In this document: piece after piece, positions 1-8,600 of the stretch
Numbering within the stretch: the first letter of the stretch is position 1
How the letters are laid out: every line of letters begins with the position of its first letter
DNA from: Novosphingobium clariflavum
Lineage (GTDB): Bacteria; Pseudomonadota; Alphaproteobacteria; Sphingomonadales; Sphingomonadaceae
DNA length: 64,000 bases
Assembly: GCF_026420865.1 (NCBI RefSeq)
Contig: NZ_JAPCWC010000014.1
Coordinates: forward strand, 34,272-98,271
Direction: 5' to 3'
Notes under the pieces: generated by a model
Seen by the model: the letters and a program-made list of their open reading frames with translations, nothing else
Databases searched by the model: none
Told to the model about the DNA's origin: nothing
Made by a program: the position numbers and the translations under genes

Positions 1-279
1 ACCTGGCTCGCCACGGAGATGGATGAAGACGGGATTCTCTTTGGCCTCGCCGATCTCGGCTTCGGCTGTCCGGAACTGGGGAGTTTTGCCTTGGAGGAAC
101 TGGAATCGATCCAGCTTCCCTTCGGTCTCGGCATTGAGCGCGATATCCGTTTCGAGGGCGAGTTTCCGCTCTCGGTCTATGCCGAGGCCGCTTCCCGCGC
201 CGGATCGCTGGTCGAGGGTGAACGCATCCTTCGCCGGGGGTCGGCGCCGGGCGCGAGCACGCTGTCCCCCGATCGCTGA
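1..279 (+). CDS. DUF2958 domain protein, 3' part only
   Basis: The reading frame is open from base 1 and stops at 279, so the 5' end lies outside the window. The visible residues include ATWLATEMDEDG-like and FGLADLGFGCPELG segments, then GIERDIRF and PLSVYAEAA, the conserved C-terminal half of DUF2958. These are small proteins of unknown function common on proteobacterial plasmids and ICEs. It is followed convergently by the parDE pair. The family call rests on remembered motifs and no search was run. Confidence 0.75.
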   Translation, partial: TWLATEMDEDGILFGLADLGFGCPELGSFALEELESIQLPFGLGIERDIRFEGEFPLSVYAEAASRAGSLVEGERILRRGSAPGASTLSPDR

Positions 280-288
280 CGAGCGATC

Positions 289-603
289 TCAGCTGCCATC
301 GTCTTCGCGGAAGCGGTCCATCTGGTGCATGCGCTCGTGCAGGATGGTGACGATCCCGACATCGCCATCGGCGAGCAACCGCCAATAGATATAGTGATGT
401 TCGTGGCGGCAATAATAGCCGTCGACGCCGAATTCGGCCGGTATCGCGCGCCAGAGCAATTCGCGGCGCGCGATCCGGTCGAGGCAGGCAAACAGACCGC
501 GGATATAGGTTTCGGCCTGCTCTTGGCCCCATGTGTCGAGCGAATAGACAAAAATCTCGTCGAGCCGCCGGCTCGCGATTGCCGAAACACGCAATGCTGT
601 CAT
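289..603 (-). CDS. parE: ParE/RelE-superfamily toxin
   Basis: This 104-residue protein has the ParE/RelE pattern: a SAIASRRLDEIFVYSLDTWG N-terminal helix, a central AETYIRGLFACLDRIAR segment, then a beta-rich core with GYYCRHEHHYIYWR and VGIVTILHERM. ParE toxins typically inhibit DNA gyrase. It lies directly downstream of the antitoxin gene at 605-862, with one base between the antitoxin stop and this ATG, so the two are translationally coupled. The pair probably stabilises the element by post-segregational killing. The family call is firm, but the gyrase target is inferred from the family. Confidence 0.85.
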   Translation of the reverse strand: MTALRVSAIASRRLDEIFVYSLDTWGQEQAETYIRGLFACLDRIARRELLWRAIPAEFGVDGYYCRHEHHYIYWRLLADGDVGIVTILHERMHQMDRFREDDGS

Positions 604-604
604 G

Positions 605-862
605 TCACGCCCGGCGATTGCGGGCGATCACGACCTCGGCATCCAATGCGTCATAGCTGTCTTCGGGGGCAGCGAAGGCGCGCGTCAGTTCCGCTTTCAG
701 GCGTTGGAACTGCTCCGCCTCGCTCCTCTCCTTGTCGCGTCGGATCAGGTCGCGCACATATTCACTGACATTCTCATAGGCGCCCTGATCGCCGACATTG
801 GCCGCGACGAACTCGCCCAGCGCGCCACTGATCCGGACATTGAGCGTGATCGGCTTGTTCAT
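605..862 (-). CDS. parD: ParD-like ribbon-helix-helix antitoxin
   Basis: This 85-residue protein has an N-terminal ribbon-helix-helix (ITLNVRISGALGEFVAANV, then SEYVRDLIRRD) and a charged C-terminal tail that would wrap the toxin, as in ParD/CopG antitoxins. It is the first gene of a two-gene minus-strand operon with parE. ParD proteins usually repress their own promoter, which would lie in the AT-richer stretch at about 863-900. The length is normal for the family. Confidence 0.85.
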   Translation of the reverse strand: MNKPITLNVRISGALGEFVAANVGDQGAYENVSEYVRDLIRRDKERSEAEQFQRLKAELTRAFAAPEDSYDALDAEVVIARNRRA

Positions 863-978
863 GCGAGCCTCCTTTTGTCCTTATATAGTGCAATATTGTG
901 GACAGCGACAAGGCTTGTGGGGGAAGCGTGGGTGCCGATCATCTGCTATGTCATGGGTCGCAGTTTTGGAGTCGCCCC

Positions 979-1188
979 ATGCCCAGGAACCGCATGACCT
1001 TCCACGATCCCCGCGACGAACTGCCGCCGGTGACGATCGAAATCCTGAAAGGCGACATGCTGCGCTTCACGCAGGTCGATCGCGAGGGTCGCACTAATGT
1101 CGTCACTTTCTCCGAGCGTTTCGACATTCGCCGTGGCGTCTTCGATGTCGCGGCGCGGCCCACATCTCCGCTCACAGTGGAAGGTTGA
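979..1188 (+). CDS. Small hypothetical protein
   Basis: A 69-residue protein starting MPRNRMTFHDPRDELPP. The ATG at 979 is chosen because GGAG lies 7 bases upstream; the longer open frame back to 898 has no such site. It has no signal peptide or membrane segment. The DxRDELPPVTIEI and FDIRRGVFDVAA segments suggest a compact alpha/beta protein. I do not recognise a family. Its last 17 bases overlap the end of the convergent DUF6771 gene. Confidence 0.5.
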   Translation: MPRNRMTFHDPRDELPPVTIEILKGDMLRFTQVDREGRTNVVTFSERFDIRRGVFDVAARPTSPLTVEG

Positions 1189-1360
1189 GCTGGTTCACGT
1201 CGGGAGGGGATGATCCGTCCAGCTTTTCGATGATCGTTGCCGCCAGTGCATCGGCAGCCCGCTCGCGCATCCGCTCGTCCGGCATCGTCAGGCCGACGCG
1301 CGCCCATCCGGGCGCCGCCAGCAGGATGGCGGACAATTCCTGTCGTTCGATTCGTTCCAT
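1172..1360 (-). CDS. DUF6771-type small protein
   Basis: A 62-residue protein starting MERIERQELS, with APGWARVGLTMPDERMRERA and a C-terminal helix (ADALAATIIEKL). This WARVGLT...ERAAD pattern is typical of DUF6771, small helical proteins found near parB-like genes on sphingomonad elements. The frame stays open upstream to 1534, but the conserved region begins at this ATG. The function is unknown. Confidence 0.6.
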   Translation of the reverse strand: MERIERQELSAILLAAPGWARVGLTMPDERMRERAADALAATIIEKLDGSSPPDVNQLNLPL

Positions 1361-1545
1361 GGCAGCATGAGAACAAATAGCGAACTTAATGACAAGGGCA
1401 TTGATGCCGACCGGCGGTATCGGAGTGTCAGGTCGCGTTACGGCCTGCCTGCGGCAGGCCTTGAGAGGGAGAGGGAAGCCCTTGGCTTCATGATGGGCTT
1501 GGAGCCGGGAGAGAGTCTCGCGGCGGCCCGTCATGGAGAAGCCCC

Positions 1546-3687
1546 ATGGCCAAAGCGCCTCAGAAACTCGTCCTCAGCGGCTCGCGCGACATTCCGTTCG
1601 ACCGCTTGCATCTGTCCCAGTCCAATGTCCGCCGGGTGAAGGCCGGCGTATCGATCGGCGAACTGGCGGAGGACATCGTCCGCCGCACGCTGCTCCAGAG
1701 CCTCAACGTGCGGCCCATCCTCGACGCGGAGGGCGAGGAGACCGGCCAGTTCGAGGTGCCGGCCGGTGGCCGGCGGTTCCGGGCGCTCGAGTTGCTGGTG
1801 AAGCAGAAGCGGCTCGCGAAGGACGCGCCCATTCCCTGCGTGGTCAAGGCAGCCAATGATGTCGTTTCCGCCGAAGAAGACAGCTATGCGGAAAACACCT
1901 TCCGCGAGCAGCTTCACCCTCTCGACCAGTTCCGCGCCATGCGGGCGATGGTGGACAAGGGCCAGGATATCGAATCGATCGCCGCACACTTCCTCGTGAC
2001 GCCGGCCGTCGTGAACCAGCGGCTGAAGCTCGCCAAGGTCTCGCCCAAGCTGCACGAGGTCTATGCCGAGGACGGCATGACGCTGGAGCAGCTCATAGCC
2101 TTTTCTGTCTCCGATGACCATGAGCGCCAGGAGCAGGTCTGGGAACTGCTTGCTCACAGCTACAACCGGTCGGGTGCCTATATCCGGCAGAAGCTGACCG
2201 AGAACAGCGTGCGCGTCGCGGACAAGCGGGTGCGGTTCGTCGGGGTCGAGGCCTATGTCGAAGCCGGTGGCGGCGTGATGCGCGACCTGTTCGAGGATGA
2301 CGATGGTGGCTGGCTGACCGATCCCTCGCTCCTCGACCGGCTGGTCACCGAAAAACTCCAGGTCGAAGGCGAGAAGATCGGCGCCGAGGGCTGGAAGTGG
2401 GTCGCGACCGCCGTCGACCTGCCCTGGGGTGTTACCAACGGCCTGCGCGAGATTGACGGCGTGCCAGTCCCGCGCACTCCCGAAGAGGAGGCGCGGCTCG
2501 CGGAGCTGGAGGCCGAGGCCGAGAAGATCGAAGCGGAATGGTCCGACGACCCGAATGTGCCGGATGAGGTGCATGAGCGCATTGCCGCCATCGACACCGA
2601 GATCGGCGCGCTGGTCGAACGACCGCTGACCTTCGATCCGGAAGAGATGGCACGGGCCGGCGTGTTCGTATCGATCGAATCCGATGGATCGCTCTGCATC
2701 GAGCGTGGCTATGTCCGTCCTGAGGATGAGCCGGTCATCGAGAGCGAAGACGGAGAAGCCGATGCCGTTTGCGGCGTCGGCGGCGCCTCTGCCGGTGAGG
2801 AAGGCGATACGCTGGCTGGCACGGCCGAGACCAATGTCGTGCCGATCGGCGCGGCATCTGGCGGGGATGACGAGGAGGAAGGTGAAATCCTCAAACCCCT
2901 TCCCGATCGCCTCGTCGCCGAACTGACCGCCTGGCGCACGCTCGCCCTTCAGGACGCGTTCGCGCAGAATCCGTCCACGGCCTTCGCGGCGGTGCTGCAC
3001 GCATTCGCGCTCAGCACCTTCTACACCTACAGTCGCGAATCCTGCCTGGAACTGTCGCTCAGCAAGGTGTCGTTCGGTTTTGCGCCTTCGGGCCTGCGCA
3101 GCAGCGCGCCCGCCAAGGCGATCGACGAGCGCCACAAACGCTGGGCAGACCGGCTGCCGGACAGCGACAAGGATCTGTGGGACGCGCTGCTCCAATTCGA
3201 CGGGGCCGAGCAGGCCGCCCTGTTTGCGCACTGCGCCTCGCAGGCGTTGAACGCGCAGCACGAAGTGGTTCCCAAATACGACAATGGCCGCATCTCGAAG
3301 CACAGCGTCGAGCGGCGCATCACGCATAGTCATGTCCTGGCGCGGGCTGTCGGCCTCGATCTGGTCGGCGCGGGCTGGCGTCCGACGGTAGAGGGCTATT
3401 TCCGCAGCGTCACCAAGCCGCGCATCCTTGCCGACGTCGCCGAGGCCAAGGGGCCGAAGTTCGCCGAGATGATCGACCATCTGAAGAAGGGCGACATGGC
3501 GAACGAGGCCGAACGGCTGCTGGAAGATTCGGGTTGGCTTCCCGAGCCGATGCGGACGCCCGAACTGCTCGATGCGCCTGCCGACGATCCGGCAGCGGAG
3601 ACCGAAGCCGCCGAACTGCCTGCCTTTCTCGATGACGATGCGCAGCCGGTCGATGACGGCGGTGACGGCCTCGCCGCAGCGGCCTGA
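1546..3687 (+). CDS. ParB/RepB/Spo0J-family protein (713 aa, mobile-element type)
   Basis: The N-terminal ParB domain is clear at residues ~10-190: SNVRR, the CTP-binding-type box with PAGGRRFRALE, AENTFREQLHPLDQ, and a helix-turn-helix around VNQRLKLAKVSPKL. The rest is an acidic linker (residues ~390-470) and a helical C-terminal region ending in another acidic tail. At 713 residues it is more than twice the size of chromosomal ParB, and no parA is seen next to it. Such long ParB-like proteins are common in proteobacterial ICEs, where the role may be partition, antirestriction or regulation. A hairpin follows the stop codon, and the DUF6878/DUF6915 genes follow that. Confidence 0.85.
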   Translation: MAKAPQKLVLSGSRDIPFDRLHLSQSNVRRVKAGVSIGELAEDIVRRTLLQSLNVRPILDAEGEETGQFEVPAGGRRFRALELLVKQKRLAKDAPIPCVVKAANDVVSAEEDSYAENTFREQLHPLDQFRAMRAMVDKGQDIESIAAHFLVTPAVVNQRLKLAKVSPKLHEVYAEDGMTLEQLIAFSVSDDHERQEQVWELLAHSYNRSGAYIRQKLTENSVRVADKRVRFVGVEAYVEAGGGVMRDLFEDDDGGWLTDPSLLDRLVTEKLQVEGEKIGAEGWKWVATAVDLPWGVTNGLREIDGVPVPRTPEEEARLAELEAEAEKIEAEWSDDPNVPDEVHERIAAIDTEIGALVERPLTFDPEEMARAGVFVSIESDGSLCIERGYVRPEDEPVIESEDGEADAVCGVGGASAGEEGDTLAGTAETNVVPIGAASGGDDEEEGEILKPLPDRLVAELTAWRTLALQDAFAQNPSTAFAAVLHAFALSTFYTYSRESCLELSLSKVSFGFAPSGLRSSAPAKAIDERHKRWADRLPDSDKDLWDALLQFDGAEQAALFAHCASQALNAQHEVVPKYDNGRISKHSVERRITHSHVLARAVGLDLVGAGWRPTVEGYFRSVTKPRILADVAEAKGPKFAEMIDHLKKGDMANEAERLLEDSGWLPEPMRTPELLDAPADDPAAETEAAELPAFLDDDAQPVDDGGDGLAAAA

Positions 3688-3692
3688 CATCC

Positions 3693-3720
3693 GGGCGGGG
3701 CGGCTTCGGCCGTCTCGCCC
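3693..3720 (+). terminator. Strong hairpin with TTCG loop after the ParB-like gene
   Basis: The arms GGGCGGGGCGGC (3693-3704) and GCCGTCTCGCCC (3709-3720) pair over 12 bp, with two G-U pairs, around a TTCG tetraloop. No T tract follows, so it may be a partial terminator or an mRNA-stabilising element rather than a classic terminator. Confidence 0.5.
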
Positions 3721-3785
3721 ATCCCATACATCAATCGAGCCCGGCGCATTTCGCGTCGGGCTTTCGCATTTTCAGGAGATCCGCA

Positions 3786-4256
3786 ATGACGGACGCACCT
3801 CAGCCTCCGGCATTCGATGCCGATGATTTCACGGCACGCTACAACGCCTATGAGCAGCGCGCCGCCGCGCTGGTTCCCGCGAACAAAGCGAACCTCTTTT
3901 CCGCCCTCGGCGATGCAGGCATTACCTGCGTTACCGTGACTTTCGACGGCTATGGCGACAGCGGCCAGATCGAGAATATCGAAGCGAAGGCCGGCGAGGA
4001 GATCGCAGACCTTCCCGACACCCTGGTCGAGATTGCGCGAACCGAGTTCTACTCCGACGAGATACATCGGCGCACCCAGTCCCTGCCCGAAGCGATCGAG
4101 TCGATCTGCTACCTCATCCTCGAGGCCAAGCATGGCGGCTGGGAGAACAACGAAGGCGCCTATGGCGAACTCATCTTCGACATCTCCGCCGACAGCTTGG
4201 TGCTCGATTTCAACTACCGGATCGAGACATCCGAAAATCACGCCTACGAGTTTTAA
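3786..4256 (+). CDS. DUF6878-type protein
   Basis: A 156-residue acidic, soluble protein. The block NKANLFSALGDAGITCVTV, followed by FDGYGDSGQIENIEA, is the hallmark I associate with DUF6878. AGGAG lies 7 bases before the ATG. It is the first of four small genes (to 5436) transcribed together between parB and the strawberry-notch gene. The set is typical of sphingomonad mobile elements and its biochemical role is unknown. No membrane or catalytic motif is visible. Confidence 0.65.
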   Translation: MTDAPQPPAFDADDFTARYNAYEQRAAALVPANKANLFSALGDAGITCVTVTFDGYGDSGQIENIEAKAGEEIADLPDTLVEIARTEFYSDEIHRRTQSLPEAIESICYLILEAKHGGWENNEGAYGELIFDISADSLVLDFNYRIETSENHAYEF

Positions 4257-4266
4257 GGAGGAGGCG

Positions 4267-4632
4267 ATGGGACATTGTTATCACCATGCGCTTTCCTCGG
4301 TCCGAAAATGGGGCGGTGAGCCGGAAGACTATCTGCCGCTCCACCAGTGGTTCGATGAATCCAAGGCGATCACTGCGGATTTCCGGCACCGCGCACTGCG
4401 CCATCATGCCGAGGGCATCTTCATGCTCGAGTGCTTCTTCGGCGCGACGATCACCGTCTCGACGGGGCGCGTAATTCCCGTTCGCCTTGTCGGGGAACAG
4501 CATGTTCGCGAGGATTTGGGGTTTATCCCGAGCTTCGCCGACTGGGTGCGTTGCATCCGGCCCGAACCCTGGATGGGCCGTGCGCAGCCGATCCACCGCG
4601 ACGTCGATCCGTTCGAGGCCGTCGCTGCCTGA
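4267..4632 (+). CDS. DUF6915-type protein
   Basis: A 121-residue protein starting MGHCYHHALSSVRKWGG, then LPLHQWFDESKAI and FRHRALRHHAEGIFMLE, with RLVGEQHVREDLGFIPSFADW near the end. This pattern is strongly conserved in DUF6915 proteins. The His-rich positions (HH, H, RHHAEG) suggest a metal or nucleotide site, but nothing is established. It starts 10 bases after the DUF6878 stop, with AAGGAGGAG as ribosome binding site, so the two are cotranslated. Confidence 0.65.
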   Translation: MGHCYHHALSSVRKWGGEPEDYLPLHQWFDESKAITADFRHRALRHHAEGIFMLECFFGATITVSTGRVIPVRLVGEQHVREDLGFIPSFADWVRCIRPEPWMGRAQPIHRDVDPFEAVAA

Positions 4633-4715
4633 CAAACGGCGCTCGTGCATTGTCAATCAAACCACCGCCCTCGGCGCCCCATCGCCGGGGGCGAAACATA
4701 TCAAGGAGCCAGACG

Positions 4716-5234
4716 ATGGCCGACTATTACACTCCGACCGTGGTCGAACCATTTATTCCGCTCAGCGCCATGCTTCCGATCGAACGCCTGTTCCTCGCAC
4801 AGGTGTTCGATGAGGAAATCGCTGACGAGACTGCCTATTACTACAGCGAGGACGGTGCCAACGACCTTATCTTCATGCCCGCTGGCGACGTCCGGGCGGC
4901 CCTTGATGCGGCCAAGCCCGACACCAGCCGTCTTGCGCATAAGCTGCTCGACGAGCAGCCCGATGCGATTCTCGGCGAGGATGACATCGAACTCGACATG
5001 TGCGGCGATCTATGGGCCGACGTGTTGCAGGACATCGTGCGCCGATCGCCAAACCTCGATCATCTGACGGTGACCATGGCCTTCACCTGTTCGAAGATGC
5101 GGGTCGATGGCTTCGGCGGGCTCGCCATGCTGATCACTGCCGAGACCATCCGTTCGGAATCGACCAACACGCTGTTCGACCGCTTCTACAAGGAAGCTCA
5201 GGCCAACGGGGAGATCGGTCATGGCAATCCCTGA
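4716..5234 (+). CDS. Hypothetical acidic protein of the mobile-element set
   Basis: A 172-residue protein starting MADYYTPTVVEPFIP, preceded by AAGGAG 9 bases upstream. It is acidic (EDGANDLIF, EDDIELDMCGDLW) and has no signal peptide or membrane segment. I do not recognise a named family. Its end overlaps the next gene by 14 bases, indicating translational coupling. Confidence 0.6.
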   Translation: MADYYTPTVVEPFIPLSAMLPIERLFLAQVFDEEIADETAYYYSEDGANDLIFMPAGDVRAALDAAKPDTSRLAHKLLDEQPDAILGEDDIELDMCGDLWADVLQDIVRRSPNLDHLTVTMAFTCSKMRVDGFGGLAMLITAETIRSESTNTLFDRFYKEAQANGEIGHGNP

Positions 5235-5436
5235 TTACGCCCGCGCCAATTTCGAGACGCTGTTGAAGGCTGCCAAGGCGGGCGATCTGGCGCTGATGGA
5301 ATGCACGGAGGTGGAAAGCGGCGAGACCCGCTACGTAATCTGCGCCGTTGGCCGCGATCAAGGCGACTATGTGATGACGCCGTTCGGTCATCTTGCCCCC
5401 GGCAACCCCTACGAAGCCTATACTCCACCCGCTTGA
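5221..5436 (+). CDS. DUF6117-type small protein
   Basis: A 71-residue protein starting MAIPDYARANFETLLKAA, with ETRYVICAVGR and YVMTPFGHLAPGNPYEAY. This matches the DUF6117 pattern from proteobacterial plasmids and ICEs. The start is inside the previous gene, preceded by GGGGAG. The function is unknown. It ends the small-gene run, and a 170-base leader to the helicase gene follows. Confidence 0.65.
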   Translation: MAIPDYARANFETLLKAAKAGDLALMECTEVESGETRYVICAVGRDQGDYVMTPFGHLAPGNPYEAYTPPA

Positions 5437-5552
5437 GCGCGCCGTAGTGCTGTGAATCGTGCGGCAATCTGGCTGTCTGAGCGATCATTCGCGCCAGCGG
5501 CGTGAGAGGAAGAGTTCTGACCGGTACGGGGGAACCCGGCCGGGCCTCAAGA

Positions 5553-5592
5553 GGGAGAGCATCCGGCGGGTTTCACCTGTTGCCGCTCTCCC
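5553..5592 (+). promoter_or_regulatory. Hairpin in the leader of the strawberry-notch gene
   Basis: GGGAGAGC (5553-5560) pairs with GCTCTCCC (5585-5592). The right arm abuts the GGAG ribosome-binding site (5592-5595) of the gene starting at 5607, so folding could limit its translation. This is structural inference only. Confidence 0.3.
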
Positions 5593-5606
5593 GGAGACCT
5601 TCACTC

Positions 5607-8600
5607 ATGACCCATATCCTGTCCGACGCGGCGCTCCGCGCCGCGCCCCTTGCGGCCGCGTCCGGCTTCGGCGCGCAGGCCAGTGCCCTGCACACCGCCG
5701 CACGCAGCCTCCTGCCGGCGCTCGAGGCCGGGCGTGCCATCGATGCGGCGCAGCTCCGTTCGGCCATGACCGACGCCTTTGGCGCCAGTGATTCCGAAGG
5801 CGCCTGGGACTGGAAAAGCGCCTACGAAGCCTGCGAGGCCGCCGAAGTCCTGTTCCTGCGCCGTTATGGACAAGTGATTGTCGGCCGCGTGGCGCCAAGC
5901 GCGCTCGCACTGATCGAGCGCATCGCGGCTTTGATGCCCACGCACACCCGCCGCTCGGAAACCTCCCAGGCTCTGCAGCAATTCTCGACGCCGCCCGGAC
6001 TTGCCTTTGTCGCCAGCGTGGCGGCTTCGATCAGCCCCAGCGATCATGTGCTGGAGCCCTCCGCTGGCACTGGCATGCTCGCCGTCCATGCCCTGCTGGC
6101 GCGGGCGGGGCTCACGCTCAACGAACTCGGCGAGACCCGTGCGGACTTGCTACGGCTGCTGTTTCCGGACGTGCCAGTCTCGGGCCATGATGCGGCCTCG
6201 ATCGACGATCGGCTGCCATCCGCCGTCCGCCCGAGCGTCGTACTGATGAACCCGCCCTTCTCGGTGGTGGCGCAGGTCGAACGCACCATGAAGGACGCGG
6301 CGCTGCGCCATATCGCCTCAGCGCTCGCGCGTCTGGAACCGGGCGGCCGCCTAGTCGCGATCACCGGGGCAAGCTGCGCGCCCGATGCTCCGGCCTGGCG
6401 CGACGCCTTCGCGCGGTTGCAGGAGACGGGCCGCGTCCTCTTCACCGCCGCGATCGGCGGCAAAGTCTATGCGAAGCATGGTACGACGATCGACACTCGG
6501 CTGACCGTCATCGACAAGCTGCCGGCCGAGGATCCAGGCCAGTTTCCCGAAAGCGCTGGCGTTGCACCCGACACCGTGACCCTGCTCGCCTGGATCCAGA
6601 CCCAGGTTCCGCCGCGCTCACCCACCACGCCGTCTCCGGTCGCGGCCCTGCCGGTCACGGCATCGGCTTCGCCCGCGCGCGCCAAAGTGCGTGCTGCGCC
6701 GACCGTCTCAGCGCCGTCGGCGCCTGAGCCGGAAGCAATCGAACTGGCCTATGACATCGTCGACTGGACGCCGCCCGCGGAACGTCTGGGGGACAGCATA
6801 TATGAACCCTATGCGCTGCAATCGATCGCGATCCCCCGCGCAGCTACGCATCCGACGCCGCTGGTCCAATCCGCTGCGATGGCTTCGGTCGCACCGCCCA
6901 AGCCCTCCTACCGGCCGCATTTGCCGCCGCAGCTCGTGACGCTCGGTATATTGTCCGACGCCCAGCTCGAATCCGTCATCTATGCGGGCGAAGCGCATGG
7001 TGGGCATCTGTCGGGCGCGTGGAAGGTCGATGCGACCTTCGATGTCGTTACCGCCGCGCCTGAGGATGCCGAAGACGCTGTGAAATTCCGGCGCGGATGG
7101 TTCCTGGGCGATGGGACCGGCGCGGGCAAGGGCCGCCAGGTTGCGGGCATCATTCTCGACAATTGGCTCAAGGGGCGCCGCCGCGCGGTCTGGATTTCCG
7201 TATCGGACCGGCTGCTTGAGGATGCACAGCGCGACTGGTCGGCGCTCGGCCAGGAGCGGCTGTTGGTAACGCCGCTCTCGCGTTTCCGCCAAGGCACCGA
7301 CATCCGGCTCGATGAGGGCGTGCTGTTCACCACCTATGCGACGCTGCGCTCGCAGGAGCGCGGTGGCAAGAAATCACGCGTAGAGCAGATCGTCGAATGG
7401 CTGGGGCCGGACTTCGACGGCGTGATCGTGTTCGATGAAGCCCATGCCATGGCCAATGCCGCCGGTGGCAAGGGGGAGCGCGGCGATGTCGCGCCCTCGC
7501 AGCAGGGTCGTGCCGGCCTGCGTCTCCAGCACGCACTGCCCGATGCCCGCATCGTCTATGTCTCGGCGACCGGCGCGACCACGGTCCAGAACCTCGCCTA
7601 TGCCCAGCGCCTGGGCCTGTGGGGCGGCGAGGATTTCCCGTTCGCGACTCGGGGCGAATCCGTCAGCGCGATCGAGAATGGCGGAGTCGCCGCCATGGAG
7701 GTCATGGCCCGCGATCTGAAGGCTCTCGGCCTCTACGCCGCCCGCTCGCTGTCCTTCGATGGCGTCGAATATGAGATGCTCGAACACAGGCTCACGAGCG
7801 AGCAGGTCCGTATCTATGACAGTTTCGCATCGGCGTTCGAGGTGATTCACAACAATCTCGACGCCGCGCTTGAAGCCGCCGGCGTCACCAGTCCGAGCCA
7901 TGGCACGCTGAACCGGCAGGCCAAAGCCGCCGCGAAATCCGCCTATCAGGGGATGCTCCAGCGCTTCTTCAACCATCTTATCACCAGCATGCAGACGCCC
8001 AGCGTCATCGGCGGCATCGAACGCGATCTGGAGGCTGGCCATGCGGCCGTGGTGCAGATCGTCTCGACCGGCGAGGCCTTGCAGGAGCGCCGCCTCGCCG
8101 AAATCCCGGCCGATGAATGGAATGACGTCTCGGTGGACATCACGCCGCGCGACGGCGTTCTGTCCTACCTCCAGCATAGCTTCCCGGTGCAGCTCTACGA
8201 GCCGTTCACCGACGGAGATGGCAATCTCTCTTCCCGGCCGGTTTATGACGAGGACGGCAACCCGGTCGTCAATCGCGAGGCCGTGCGTCGCCGCGACGCG
8301 ATGATCGAACGGCTCGCGGCGCTCCCGCCCGTTCCCGGCGCGCTCGACCAGATTGTCCAGCATTTCGGGACGGACATGGTGGCCGAAGTGACCGGGCGTT
8401 CACGCCGCGTCGTTTCCCGGCGCCATGACGATGGCTCGGTTCGCTTTGCGGTCGAGAACCGTCCCGCTTCGGCAGCGCTGCATGAGACCGACGCCTTCCA
8501 GAATGACGCCAAGCGCATCCTCGTCTTCTCGGAAGCTGGCGGCACAGGGCGCAGCTATCACGCCGATCTTGGCGCCGCGAACCAGCGCCGCCGCGTCCAT

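Noticed and set aside
1531..3690. A 719-residue open frame on the minus strand opposite the ParB-like gene
   Set aside because: It is the antisense shadow of a high-GC gene. The plus strand encodes a clear ParB domain and the minus product has no recognisable motif.
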